A stretch of 64,000 bases of DNA, from the NCBI GenBank assembly GCA_016716705.1, contig JADJVF010000007.1, forward strand, positions 62,001 through 126,000, in the 5' to 3' direction. Of the stretch, positions 16,274 through 29,072 are shown in pieces. The notes below the pieces were generated by a model. It was not told where the DNA came from and ran no database searches. It saw nothing but the letters and a program-made list of their open reading frames with translations. Both the position numbers and the translations under genes were made by a program. This DNA comes from Holophagales bacterium (lineage in GTDB: Bacteria; Acidobacteriota; Thermoanaerobaculia; UBA5066). How positions within the stretch are numbered: position 1 is the stretch's first letter; every line of letters begins with the position of its first letter.

Positions 16274-17637
16274 TCAGCTCTCGAACCCGTACCGCTTGAG
16301 CTTGTTGTAGATCGTCTTCACGCTGACCTGGAGGATCTCGGCGGCGCGCTGCTTGTTCCCGCTGACGAAGGCGAGGGTCTGCTCCAGGACTTTTCGCTCG
16401 ACCTGGTCGAGAGACTCGCCGATGCGCACCTCGACGAGGGGGGCGTCGTGAGCACGATCGGCGTCGACGCGGGGACGCCGTCGAGAACGGTGCGCACGAG
16501 GTCGGCGGTGATGACTGGCCCGTCGGACAGGATGTAAGCGCGGTGCATGGCGTTGCGAAGCTCGCGGACGTTGCCCGGCCAGTGGTGCGCCGAGAGCGCG
16601 TCGAGCGCCTCGCCATCGAGGTCCCGGATCCCCGCCTGCTCGGCCTGCTCTATCAGATCGAGGAAGCGACGGGCGAGCAGGGGGACGTCTTCCAGCCGTT
16701 CCCGGAGCGGGGGAAGGCGGACAGGGAAGACGACGAGCCTGTAATAGAGGTCCTCCCGGAGCTTGCCCGCTGCCACGGCCTCTGGAAGGTCGCGATTCGA
16801 GCTCGCGATGATCCTCACGTCGGCGTTCAGCTCTTCGCCGCCACCGACGCGCCGGAACGTCCGGGATTCCAGCACTCGCAGGAACTTGACCTGCAGCTCG
16901 GTCGACATCTCGGTGACTTCGTCGAGAAACAGCGTCCCGCCGTGGGCCATTTCGAAGTAGCCCATCCGCCTCCGGTCCGCGCCGGTGAACGCGCCCTTCT
17001 CGTGCCCGAACAGCTCGCTCTCCACCAGCGTCTCAGAGACGGCACCGCAGTTGATGGCGACCAGGGCCCTGTCCCGCCGCCTCGAAAGGCTGTGGATCGC
17101 TGCCGCCGTGGCCTCCTTCCCGGTCCCGCTCTCGCCCGTGATGATGACCGGAGCGTCTGAGCGGGCTACCCGGCCGATGAGGCGGAAGATCTCGCGCATC
17201 GTCTCCGACCGTCCGACCATCCCCTCGAACCCGTCCGCTCCCGCCAGCCCCGTGGGGTCCGCCGGCCCGCGGCGGCGTTCGGCCTTCTCGGTGAGATGCT
17301 GGAGGACGGCCTCGAGCTGCACCGGTTTCAGGGGCTTCAGGAGGTAGTCGTAGGCCCCGGCCTTCATCGCCTCCACCGCGACCTTGACGGAGCCGTGGCC
17401 GGTCAGCGCGACCACCTCAGGCGGCGCGCTCATAGACCGCGCGGCGCGGATCAAATCGAGGCCGTCGCCGTCGGGAAGCACCATGTCCGCGAGGCACACG
17501 ACGGGCTTCCACGAGCCGAGCGCCTCGAATGCTTCGGCCAGCGTCGCGACGCCCTTCGCCTCGAGGCCCAGGTCACTGACCAGAAGCTCCAGCCCTTTTC
17601 TGGCGGCGTCCTCATCCTCGACGATCAGGACCCTCAT
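16274..17637 (-). CDS. NtrC-family sigma-54 response regulator, frameshifted near the C-terminus
   Basis: About 454 residues from ATG 17637. The receiver domain (1-120) has D8/D10, phospho-acceptor D51 (CLADMVLPDGDG), T79 and K101. The AAA+ domain has Walker A GESGTGKE at 168-175, an intact GAFTGA at 215-220 and Walker B LFLDEV. The Fis-type HTH (RAAEILQVSVKTIYNKLKRY) is present but in another frame: one base is missing in the C-runs within 16437-16475, and the stop at 16274 belongs to the restored frame. Its likely targets are the sigma-54 promoters around 12.9, 15.05 and 15.63 kb. The sensor is not adjacent; the kinase at 18531 is a candidate. Confidence 0.88.
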
Positions 17638-17994
17638 GGCCGTGCCGCTCACGACAGAGCCGTGACGCCGGTCCGGCGCCCGAGAGGCGACGGCGAAGCC
17701 AGCCGATGCCGGGCCACGGCCCGGGAGGACTCCTGCACGAATTGAACGTCCGTCAAGGCAGCCGAGGATAGGGTCGCAGGCCCGCTCCGGCAAGCCCTAA
17801 GAGGACTCTCCTCCCGTCGCGATCGCCGTCATCGACGGCCGAAAAGGGGGGACGCCGGCTCCCTGGCTGGACCCCATGGCGAGTACCTCAATGCGCAGGA
17901 TGTTCCGGGTCAGGGTAGAACTTTCCGCCCCAGGGCAGATCGTCCGCCGGTGAGGCGCTGTTCCTCCTTCAGGACGCGGGCCTCAAACGACCTG

Positions 17995-18010
17995 TGGGCG
18001 GCGGCTTGCC
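17995..18010 (+). promoter_or_regulatory. Weak sigma-54 candidate before the REC-only gene
   Basis: TGGGCGGCGGCTTGCC keeps GG and GC 10 bp apart and TTGC at -12 but lacks the CA of the -24 element. It may be chance in GC-rich DNA. Nothing else was recognised in 17638-18100. Confidence 0.3.
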
Positions 18011-18100
18011 CTTGCCGCGGGCTCAGGGGTAAAGGAGCATGGATCTTGCTTAGCCGGTTCGAGTGGGTGACTCGCCTTCACCCGGGGAGAGAACGCGACG

Positions 18101-18472
18101 ATGACGACGGCATGGCCCAGCGTGTGCGACCGAGAAATCCTTATCGTCGATGACGAGGCCGACTTCGTCGCGTCGCTGGTCGAGCTCCTCGCGGACGAAG
18201 GCTATTCCGTCCGAACCGCCGCCAACGGCCGGGAAGCGCTGGAACAGCTGGACAGCGGCCCTCCTCCATGCCTCGTCATCCTCGACCTTCGCATGCCCGT
18301 CATGAGCGGGAACGAGGTCTACGCCGCGATGCAGAAGCGGCCGGACCTCGCGTCGATCCCGGTCCTCGTGTCGTCGTCGTCGGATGCTTCAAAGGCCCCG
18401 GCCGGAGCCCTTTATATGAGGAAGCCGATCAACCCCGATCGGATGCTCGACGTCATTCGTCAGTTCTGCTGA
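18101..18472 (+). CDS. Stand-alone receiver-domain response regulator
   Basis: 123 residues forming one CheY-like receiver domain: acidic pair in VDDEAD (17-19), phospho-acceptor D62 (ILDLRMP), Ser run at 91-94 in place of the usual Thr/Ser, and K108 (YMRKPI). There is no output domain, so it must act through protein contact. The PAS histidine kinase starts 58 bp downstream in the same direction, so the pair is probably a two-component unit. Confidence 0.9.
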   Translation: MTTAWPSVCDREILIVDDEADFVASLVELLADEGYSVRTAANGREALEQLDSGPPPCLVILDLRMPVMSGNEVYAAMQKRPDLASIPVLVSSSSDASKAPAGALYMRKPINPDRMLDVIRQFC

Positions 18473-18530
18473 GTTCGCCCGCATAACCGCATCTTCAGCT
18501 GCGCCTTCGTTTTCGCACCGCGGAGGTCTC

Positions 18531-19997
18531 GTGACCGAGAAGGGTCGGACGTCGGAGTCGGGGAAGTCGAAGAGCATGACAACGCGCGTCTCCGCCGGAA
18601 CGGGTGACTTTTTCCGCGCGGGTCTCTCGGGGCTCTCCGGCGCTGTCTGGGGCGTCTGGACCGCCGGCTTCGTCTCCCTCGCGTGGCTCGTACGCGAGTT
18701 CCTGTACCCGTTCCTCGGAGCTGCGACGCCGTTCGGACTCATCTTTCTTCCCGCCATCCTCGGGGCGTCCTGGTGCTTCGGGCGGAACGCCGGGCTCCTC
18801 GCGACGGCCCTCTCCACCGCGGCTGGCGCCATCTTCCTCTACCACGCCGAAGGTTGGACGGCGAGGACCGTTATCGTCCTCGACCTCTTCCTCCTGATCT
18901 CGCTCGCGTCCGCGTTCGCTTTGGCCTCCATTCGGCGCTCGCGCGACGAAGCGTTGAAGCGCGAGGAGATGGCGAGCCGGTTCGCCGCGGTGGTGGACTC
19001 GAGCGAGGACGCGATCATCGTCAAGGACCTCGATGGCCGGATCCGCGAATGGAACCGTTCGGCGGAGCGCCTGTTCGGATACAACCGGCAGGAAGTGATC
19101 GGGCAGTCGATCGAGATCCTGATGCCGGGCGGTCGGATGGACGACTGGAAGAAGATCCTCGGTCGACTCATAGGCGGCGAGCGCGTCGAACACTTCGAGA
19201 CGCAGCGCCGGACGCGCGACGGGCGGATTCTCGACGTGTCGCTCACGGTCTCGCCGGTCCGCGACCGCGACGGCCGGATCGTGGGCGCCGCGAAGATCGT
19301 CCGCGACGTGACGGCCGACCTCGAGGCGCGGCGGGAAGCCGACAGGACGCGGGAACTTTTCCTGGGGACACTGGGCCACGAACTTCGGAATCCCCTCAAC
19401 GCCATCGCGGTGTCCGTTCACACGCTAAAGCGCCGTACGCCAGAGGCAACCCAGCCGATCCTCGCGCGGATACTGGGCAGCACCGACCGGATGTCCCGCA
19501 TGATCGACCAGCTACTCGACTTCACGAGGAGCCGGCTCGGAGGCGGGATCCCGCTCCAGCCGACGCCGGGGGACTTCGCCTCGATCTGCCGCGCGGCCGC
19601 GGACGAGATCGAAGTGCTCTACCCCGGGCGCATCCGGTTCTCAGCGGAAGGCGATCTATCTGGCCGGTGGGATGCGGACCGGCTGCATCAGGTCCTCGCG
19701 AACCTCCTGTCGAACGCCTTCCTCTACGGTGCCAAGGGAGAGCCCGTCGGCCTCACGGCTCGGGGCGACGGTGCGTCGGTGCGCGTGGACGTGACGAACC
19801 GCGGACCGGCGATCGCCGAGGACGCCCTCTCTATGATCTTCGACCCGTTCCGCCGTGGTCCGACTGCGACGGGCCGGAGCGGTCAGGGGCTCGGGCTCTT
19901 CATCGCCCACGAGATCGTCCTGGCGCACCGGGGCGAGATCAGCGTTCGGTCGGACCCTGTCGAGGGAACGACCTTTTCCGTGAAGGTCCCGCGCTGA
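18531..19997 (+). CDS. PAS-domain sensor histidine kinase
   Basis: 488 residues from GTG 18531. Residues about 35-135 are membrane helices in a DUF4118-like arrangement with no large periplasmic loop, so sensing is inside or near the membrane. A PAS domain follows (about 148-265, AIIVKDLDGRIREWN). The H-box has H283 (LGHELRNPLN), the N-box N395 (NLLSNAFLYG), and the G-box GQGLGLFI is near 455. It lies directly after the REC-only protein and is likely its partner; it may also serve the sigma-54 regulator at 16274. Confidence 0.92.
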   Translation: MTEKGRTSESGKSKSMTTRVSAGTGDFFRAGLSGLSGAVWGVWTAGFVSLAWLVREFLYPFLGAATPFGLIFLPAILGASWCFGRNAGLLATALSTAAGAIFLYHAEGWTARTVIVLDLFLLISLASAFALASIRRSRDEALKREEMASRFAAVVDSSEDAIIVKDLDGRIREWNRSAERLFGYNRQEVIGQSIEILMPGGRMDDWKKILGRLIGGERVEHFETQRRTRDGRILDVSLTVSPVRDRDGRIVGAAKIVRDVTADLEARREADRTRELFLGTLGHELRNPLNAIAVSVHTLKRRTPEATQPILARILGSTDRMSRMIDQLLDFTRSRLGGGIPLQPTPGDFASICRAAADEIEVLYPGRIRFSAEGDLSGRWDADRLHQVLANLLSNAFLYGAKGEPVGLTARGDGASVRVDVTNRGPAIAEDALSMIFDPFRRGPTATGRSGQGLGLFIAHEIVLAHRGEISVRSDPVEGTTFSVKVPR

Positions 19998-20440
19998 GGA
20001 GCAGGACGAAGACCGCGCGGAAAACGCCCGGGCACGCGCCGGAGCGCGAGATCGAACCACCGGCGGGGCCGCATCCCCTTGCGGTGGGCGCAGTCGGCGA
20101 GCGGGCCGCACGGGCGGGCTGCACCGCCTTCTGGATCTGTCGTCCCCACCGTGCGTCGCGGCCCGAAGTTCCACAGCCTCTTCGCCCTTCCGGCGGCCGT
20201 ACTCCTCGTCAGACCATTCAAACCACTCCGCGTCGCCGCGTTCGCCGCCGATCCGGAGAGGGTGCCGGGGAGCGGGCGGGCAGACCACCGGGACAATCTC
20301 GTTGGGCACTGCCCCTGGTCGCGGCGGCCTGCGTAGCCTTTCTCCTCGAGGCGGACGGCTACCGTTTCCGCCGATCGGAGTCGGCTGTCGAGATGGCCCG
20401 GTACCTCGCGGCACCAGGGGAATCGGGCGGGCCTCGCAAC
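19998..20440. other. Intergenic stretch, nothing recognised
   Basis: About 440 bp between the histidine kinase and the convergent Ser/Thr kinase. Frames here have skewed composition and overlap each other on both strands. No promoter, RNA or repeat could be supported. Confidence 0.5.
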
Positions 20441-23023
20441 TCAGCGCAGGCCCGAGACGACGAAGAGGCTCGAGTCCCGGATCTCTCCCGCGTCGTACGC
20501 GTAGGCGCGGCCGTCCCTCGATAGCGCGACGTCGTCGATGCCGATGACGTCCGTCGCGTCTTCCGGCCCGAGCCTCAGCCAGTCCGTACGGGCGCCGGTC
20601 GCGATCTCGTACCGGGTGACCCGGACCGGGATGCCGCCCCGCTCGCGCAGGAAGAGGGACCGCCCGTCGGCGCTCCACTGGCAGGGCGTCCCGGCCGACT
20701 CGAGCGGGAGCGGGCGGCAGGCCGCGTCCCCGAGCCGGCAGAGCCGGATTTCCCGGGCGTCCTTGTCCCAGGACGTGCCGTACGCGATCGAGCCGCCGTC
20801 CGGCGAGACGACCGCGTCGCCGGGCGTGAAGCCGGGCGAGATCCCGATCGGCCGGCGCCCGGTCGGCGTCACGATCTCGAGGTGCCCCTTGTCCGGGCTG
20901 TCGCCCACCGTGGCGACGACGCGCGGCTCAGGCCCCGGCAGGAAGACCGCGGACACGACCCCGTCGGCCCCGAAGTCGAGAAACACGGGCTCGCCCGCTC
21001 CGGTCGGAACGAACGCGATCTTCGGCGCCGTGCCGGAGCCGCGGACGAACGCCCAGCGGCCGTCTTCCGAGAACGCGAGGGCGCTCCCGTCCGAGAGGCG
21101 CACCGCGGCCCCGCCGTCCGTCGGCCTCAGGTAGACCCCTCCCGCGCGGCTGCCGGCCTCGTTCGTCTCGGAGAAGAGGAGCGCGTCGAAGTCGCCCGAC
21201 GCCCCGGCGAGTTTCGAGCCGTCGAGCCACGAGAGCTCGCGTTCCTTCGCTTCCTTCGGCCGGCGGGCGCGGAGACTCGTCCTGCTGATCCCGCGTTCCA
21301 GGAGGAGCCGACCGTCGGGCGCGATGTCGTGCAGGACCCAGCCGTTCGCCTTCAGGACCGGGCGGACGGAGCCGGAGCGCGCGATGGCGAAGAGGCCGGA
21401 CTCCTCGCCCGAGACTCTCGAGAACCAGAGCTCGCCGCCCGGGTGCCAGGCGAGCTGGTCGGCGTCCGCACCCACCGTCCGGAGGACCGTCCCCTTCTCG
21501 TCCAGGACGACGACCTCGCCGCGTCCGCCCCGCACGCGCGCGACCGCGACGAACCGGCCGTCGCGGGAGACCGCGGGAGCGGAGCCGGTGTAGTCGAATC
21601 GCCCCGTCCCGAGCGGCAGCTCGAGGACGTCGTGGTCGTACGCGATGTGCCGTTGCACGACGACGCCTCCGCCGCGCAGCCACCCGGCGGCGTGGACGCT
21701 CTCCGCGATCGCGCGCGGGGCCCCGCCGGAGAGGGGGACCCGCGCGAGGCGCGAGATGCCGATGGGGTGTCTCAGCTGGTCTCCACGGAGGAGGACGAGG
21801 AGCTCGCCCGACTCCGAGACGGCCGCGATGTCGGCGTTCCCGAGGCCGAGCGGCCGGGACTCGGTGCCGTCCACGCGGGTCGAGAAGACCTCCATCGGGC
21901 GGCCTTCCCAGGAGGCCGCGTAGAGGATGGTCTGGCCGTCCGGCGCGAAACGCGCGTGGAGGACGTTCCCCCGCTGGAACGTCACGCGGTGGAAGAGGGG
22001 GACGTCCGCGGGCTGCCGCGACCGGCCCGCTACGAGCGCCCACCCCGCGGCTCCGAGGACGAGCCCGGCGACGGCCGCCGACGCGATCGCGATCGCGCGA
22101 GCCCTCCCCGACGGGACGCGGTCCATCCCTCCGGCCGGCGCCGAGGCCGTCGTGAACTCGGCGAGGTGCGACTCGGCGTCCCGGAGGTCCCGTGCCAGGT
22201 CGTCCGTCGCGGCGTACCGCTCGCCCGGGCTCTTCGAGAGGCACCGCTCGATCAGCCAGCGAAGAGGAGCCGGGAGCTTCGGGCTCGCGAGCGCGAGCGG
22301 TTCCGGGTCGTCCCGGAGGATCGCCGCGAGGACCTCCGGCTTCGTCTCGCCCCGGAACGCGCGACGACCTGTCGCCATCTCGTAGAGGAGCGCGCCGAAC
22401 GCGAACTGGTCGGAGCGGAAGTCGAGCGCCTCGCCCCGCGCCTGCTCCGGCGACATGTAGCCGACGGTCCCCATCACCAGCCCCGGTTCCGTGCCCGCGG
22501 ACCGCGTCGGGATGAACGACTCGCGCCCGCCTCCGGACTCCGGGTCGACGAGCTTCGCCAGGCCGAAGTCCAGGATCTTGGCGAACCCGTCCTTCGACAC
22601 CATGACGTTCTCGGGCTTCAGGTCCCTGTGGACGATCCCCGACGCGTGCGCCTTCGCGAGACCGTCGGCGACCTGCGCCGCGATCGCGAGGAGCCGCCGG
22701 ACGGCGATCGGGCCCGCCGCGATCAGCTGCCGGAGCGTCGAGCCGTCCACGAGCTCCATCGCCATCCAGGCGATCCCGCCTTCCCGGCCGACCTCGTAGA
22801 TCGTGACGATCGCCGGGTGGTTCAGCGAGGACGCCGCGCGTGCCTCCTTCTCGAACCGCTTCAGCCGGTCGGCGTCCGAGGAGACGTCTGCGGGAAGGAC
22901 CTTGATCGCGACCTCGCGGCCGAGCCGCGTATCCCGCGCGCGCCAGACCTCACCCATCCCGCCTGCGCCGAGCGGGGCAACGACTTCATACGGGCCGAGC
23001 CGTACTCCGGGAGAGAGCGACAT
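20441..23023 (-). CDS. Ser/Thr protein kinase with C-terminal beta-propeller
   Basis: 860 residues from ATG 23023. The kinase domain (about 11-275) is complete: glycine loop GAGGMG at 19-24, K41, HRDLKPEN at 130-137 (D132) and DFG at 150-152, with MSPEQARGE as the activation segment. One transmembrane helix (about 285-305) follows, then roughly 550 residues of TolB/WD40-like repeats (for example VSPDGGSIAYGTSWD, LSRDGRAYAYDAG). This Pkn2-plus-propeller form is common in Acidobacteriota. The propeller is outside the cytoplasm and may sense a ligand. The gene follows metH in the same direction, with about 140 bp between. Confidence 0.92.
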   Translation of the reverse strand: MSLSPGVRLGPYEVVAPLGAGGMGEVWRARDTRLGREVAIKVLPADVSSDADRLKRFEKEARAASSLNHPAIVTIYEVGREGGIAWMAMELVDGSTLRQLIAAGPIAVRRLLAIAAQVADGLAKAHASGIVHRDLKPENVMVSKDGFAKILDFGLAKLVDPESGGGRESFIPTRSAGTEPGLVMGTVGYMSPEQARGEALDFRSDQFAFGALLYEMATGRRAFRGETKPEVLAAILRDDPEPLALASPKLPAPLRWLIERCLSKSPGERYAATDDLARDLRDAESHLAEFTTASAPAGGMDRVPSGRARAIAIASAAVAGLVLGAAGWALVAGRSRQPADVPLFHRVTFQRGNVLHARFAPDGQTILYAASWEGRPMEVFSTRVDGTESRPLGLGNADIAAVSESGELLVLLRGDQLRHPIGISRLARVPLSGGAPRAIAESVHAAGWLRGGGVVVQRHIAYDHDVLELPLGTGRFDYTGSAPAVSRDGRFVAVARVRGGRGEVVVLDEKGTVLRTVGADADQLAWHPGGELWFSRVSGEESGLFAIARSGSVRPVLKANGWVLHDIAPDGRLLLERGISRTSLRARRPKEAKERELSWLDGSKLAGASGDFDALLFSETNEAGSRAGGVYLRPTDGGAAVRLSDGSALAFSEDGRWAFVRGSGTAPKIAFVPTGAGEPVFLDFGADGVVSAVFLPGPEPRVVATVGDSPDKGHLEIVTPTGRRPIGISPGFTPGDAVVSPDGGSIAYGTSWDKDAREIRLCRLGDAACRPLPLESAGTPCQWSADGRSLFLRERGGIPVRVTRYEIATGARTDWLRLGPEDATDVIGIDDVALSRDGRAYAYDAGEIRDSSLFVVSGLR

Positions 23024-23165
23024 TTGCGCGCACAGGGTACCAACCTCCGGACGGGAAACGGGCATCCTCGTGGTGGCTCCCGCTCGCCCCCCTCCCAGTC
23101 GCCGTCGACCACGATGTGGAGCCTCGAGAGGACGAGTCGGGCGCTGACGTGCGCGAGCCCGGCGG

Positions 23166-26873
<3,708 letters not shown>

Positions 26874-26877
<4 letters not shown>

Positions 26878-28763
26878 TGCACCCCTTCCGGCCCGTCCGC
26901 CGCCCGGACGGGCTCCTCGCGCGCCGGGAGCGACGCGAGGACCCTCTTCACGACGTCGTACCGGGCCATCGGCATCAGGTGGATGCCGCGCGCCCGCTCG
27001 GAGATCGCGAGCGCGAGCTCGACGCCGATCGCCATCCCCTCCTCCGCCTCGAACTCCGGCCCCTTCTCGGCGGCCCTGCGCATCCGGGCGAGGATCGCCT
27101 CGGGGACGAACATTCCGGGGACCTCGTTCGCGAAGTAGAGCGCCTGCTTGAGGTTCCTCGGCGGGATGAGGCCGACGAGGACCGGGATGAGCCGGGCCTC
27201 GGGGCGGGCGAAGAAGCGGTCGAGAGCGGCGACGTCGTAGACGGGCTGCGTCTGGGCGAACGTCGCCCCCGCCTCGATCTTGGCGGAGAGCTTGGAGATC
27301 TCGACGTCGAGGTCGGGCGCGGCGGGGTTCGCCGCGCAGGCGATGGCGAACGACGTGGAGGTCCCGATCGGCGAGCCCGCCAGGTCGACGCCGGAGTTCA
27401 GCCCTCTCACGATCCGGAGGAGGCCGAGGGTGTCGACCTCGCCGACGTGCCGTCCCTGCGGGTAGTCGCCGATCTTCAGCGGGTCGCCGCCGACGACGAG
27501 GAGCGCCTTGATGCCGAGTCCGGCCGCCCCGAGGAGGTCCGACTGGATGCTGAGGACGTTCCGGTCGCGCGGGGAGAAGTGGAAGACGGTGTCGACGCCC
27601 GTCTCGTGCCGGATCATGTGCGCCACGGCGATGGACGACATCCGGAGGCGCGCCATCGGGTTGTCGGTGACGTTGACGGCGTCGACGCCGTAGCCCCGGA
27701 GGAGCTGCGCGCCGTCGAGCGCGGCGGAGGTGTCGGTCCCCTTCGGCGGCTCGATCTCCACGGTGACGACGAACGCTTTCGTGTCGGCGAGCTTCCTCTT
27801 CAGCGGCGAGGTCTCGAGCGATTCTGCTGCCGGGGCCGCCGGGGCGGAGACAAACGCACGGGCGACGCGTTCGACGGTCGTGCGCCTCTTCCCGACGACC
27901 TCTCTCGCCATGGCGGCGACGTGGGCCGGAGTCGTGCCGCAGCAGCCGCCGACGATCGCGGCGCCCGCCTTCACGAAGTCGCGCGCGACCTCGCGGAAGT
28001 AGTCGGGCGTGGCGGGGTAGACCGTCCGTCCCGAGACGTTCCAGGGGTAGCCGGCGTTCGGCATCGCGGCGACCGGGACGCCGACCCGCGAGACGACCTT
28101 CTGGAAGACCTCGAGCGTCTCCTGCGGGCCGATCGTGCAGTTCATGCCGACGATGTCGGCTCCCGCCTCCTCGAGCGCCGAAAGCGCCTCGACGACCTCG
28201 GTCCCGAACGTCGTCTTGCCGTCGGCGAGGAACGTCATCGAGGCGAGGATCGGGATCTCCTTCGAGAGGTCGCGGGCCGCCTTGATCGCCTCGATCGCCT
28301 CGAGCCTCGAGGAGAAGGTCTCGAAGAGGAGGAGGTCGACCTTCTCCTCGAGGAGGATCCGGATCTGCTCGGAGAAGAGCTCGCGGACCATCGCCTTCGT
28401 GAGCGGCCCGTAGGGCTTGACGAGCTGGCCGAGCGGCCCGACGTCGCCCGCGACGAGGACGTATTCGCCGGCGGCGGCCTCGTGGGCGAGGCGGACGGAG
28501 GCGCGGTTGATCTTCTCGAGGGAGTCGGCCCAGTCGAACTTGGCGAGCTTGACCCGGTTCGCGTCCCAGGTGTTCGTCGTCAGGATCTGCGTGCCGGCCT
28601 CGACGTAGTCGTCGTAGATTTCCTTGACGAGCTCGGGCTGGGCGATCGACAGGGGGGCGCGGGGGCTCTCGGGGGCCGCGCCGCGCGAGACGAGGAGCGT
28701 CCCCATCGCCCCGTCGGCGAGGAGGACGTCGGTCTTCAGGCGCTCGCGGATGTCGTGCTTCAT
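26874..28763 (-). CDS. Bifunctional homocysteine S-methyltransferase/methylenetetrahydrofolate reductase
   Basis: 629 residues from ATG 28763. The N-terminal half (about 1-290) is a homocysteine methyltransferase barrel with zinc-binding cysteines in GMNCTIG and GGCCGTTP. The C-terminal half (about 330-610) is a MetF-type reductase (VEIEPPKGTDTSAALDGA, NVTDNPMARLRMS, LLVVGGDPLKIGDYP) that makes methyl-THF, the methyl donor of MetH. The YitJ/BhmT-MTHFR fusion is known in Firmicutes and others. Here it precedes metH by a 4-bp overlap, so one message supplies methyl-THF and uses it. A SAM-I riboswitch controls it. The presence of a second homocysteine domain next to MetH is unusual. Confidence 0.93.
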
Positions 28764-28764
28764 G

Positions 28765-28790
28765 AAAAAACCCCTCCGAGGACGAAGGGG
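28765..28790 (-). terminator. Riboswitch terminator overlapping the ribosome binding site
   Basis: On the minus strand an 8-bp stem (28790-28783 with 28778-28771, one G-U pair) and a TCCT loop are followed by six T. The 3' arm CGGAGGGG is also the only Shine-Dalgarno for ATG 28763, and the T-run ends one base before that ATG. Formation of the hairpin would both stop RNA polymerase and mask the ribosome site. Confidence 0.85.
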
Positions 28791-28823
28791 CGTTTCGTGC
28801 GATTCGCTTCCGTTCGGCCTCGA

Positions 28824-28960
28824 TTTCATCTCTCCCCGGCCGTGCCGGAGCGGGAATTGGCACCTGCCACCCCACCCTGCCGGACGCCGAGAGCGCCGGG
28901 CGGGGAGGAGCCGGTTGCCGCGGCATCGCAGGGCCCGTCCCTCCGCCGCTCGTGATGAAA
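28824..28960 (-). promoter_or_regulatory. SAM-I (S-box) riboswitch aptamer
   Basis: The minus strand has the S-box landmarks in order. P1 is TTTCATC (28960-28954) paired with GATGAAA (28830-28824). Between them are GGCGGAGGGACGGGCCCTG (consensus GAGGGACTGGCCC), CGGCAACC, GGCAGGTGCCAATTCC (consensus GGTGCCAATTCC) and GAGAGATGA. SAM binding stabilises the aptamer and lets the terminator downstream form, shutting off methionine synthesis. It precedes the Hcy methyltransferase/MTHFR-metH operon, exactly the expected target. Confidence 0.93.
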
Positions 28961-28983
28961 CCCGGACTCAAAGAGCCGGACGG

Positions 28984-29013
28984 AGCCTACGGGAGCGGAA
29001 TTCGGTGCGTCAA
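28984..29013 (-). promoter_or_regulatory. Sigma-70-type promoter of the riboswitch operon
   Basis: TTGACG (29008-29013) and TAGGCT (28984-28989) are 18 bp apart on the minus strand. The expected start near 28977 lies just ahead of the aptamer, as needed. Confidence 0.6.
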
Positions 29014-29057
29014 GCGACTCGTGGAGGAAGGCAGATCCGCTCGGCCGGAGGCTGGTT

Positions 29058-29063
29058 TAGACT
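29058..29063 (+). promoter_or_regulatory. -10 box TAGACT, leaderless start for purD
   Basis: TAGACT lies 9 bp before ATG 29073, so the message should begin at the start codon. No Shine-Dalgarno precedes purD. Confidence 0.55.
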
Positions 29064-29072
29064 TGCGCGCCA

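Noticed and set aside
17995..18010. Sigma-54 promoter for the REC-only gene
   Set aside because: Spacing is right but the -24 element lacks CA; listed with low confidence and not used in the regulon argument.
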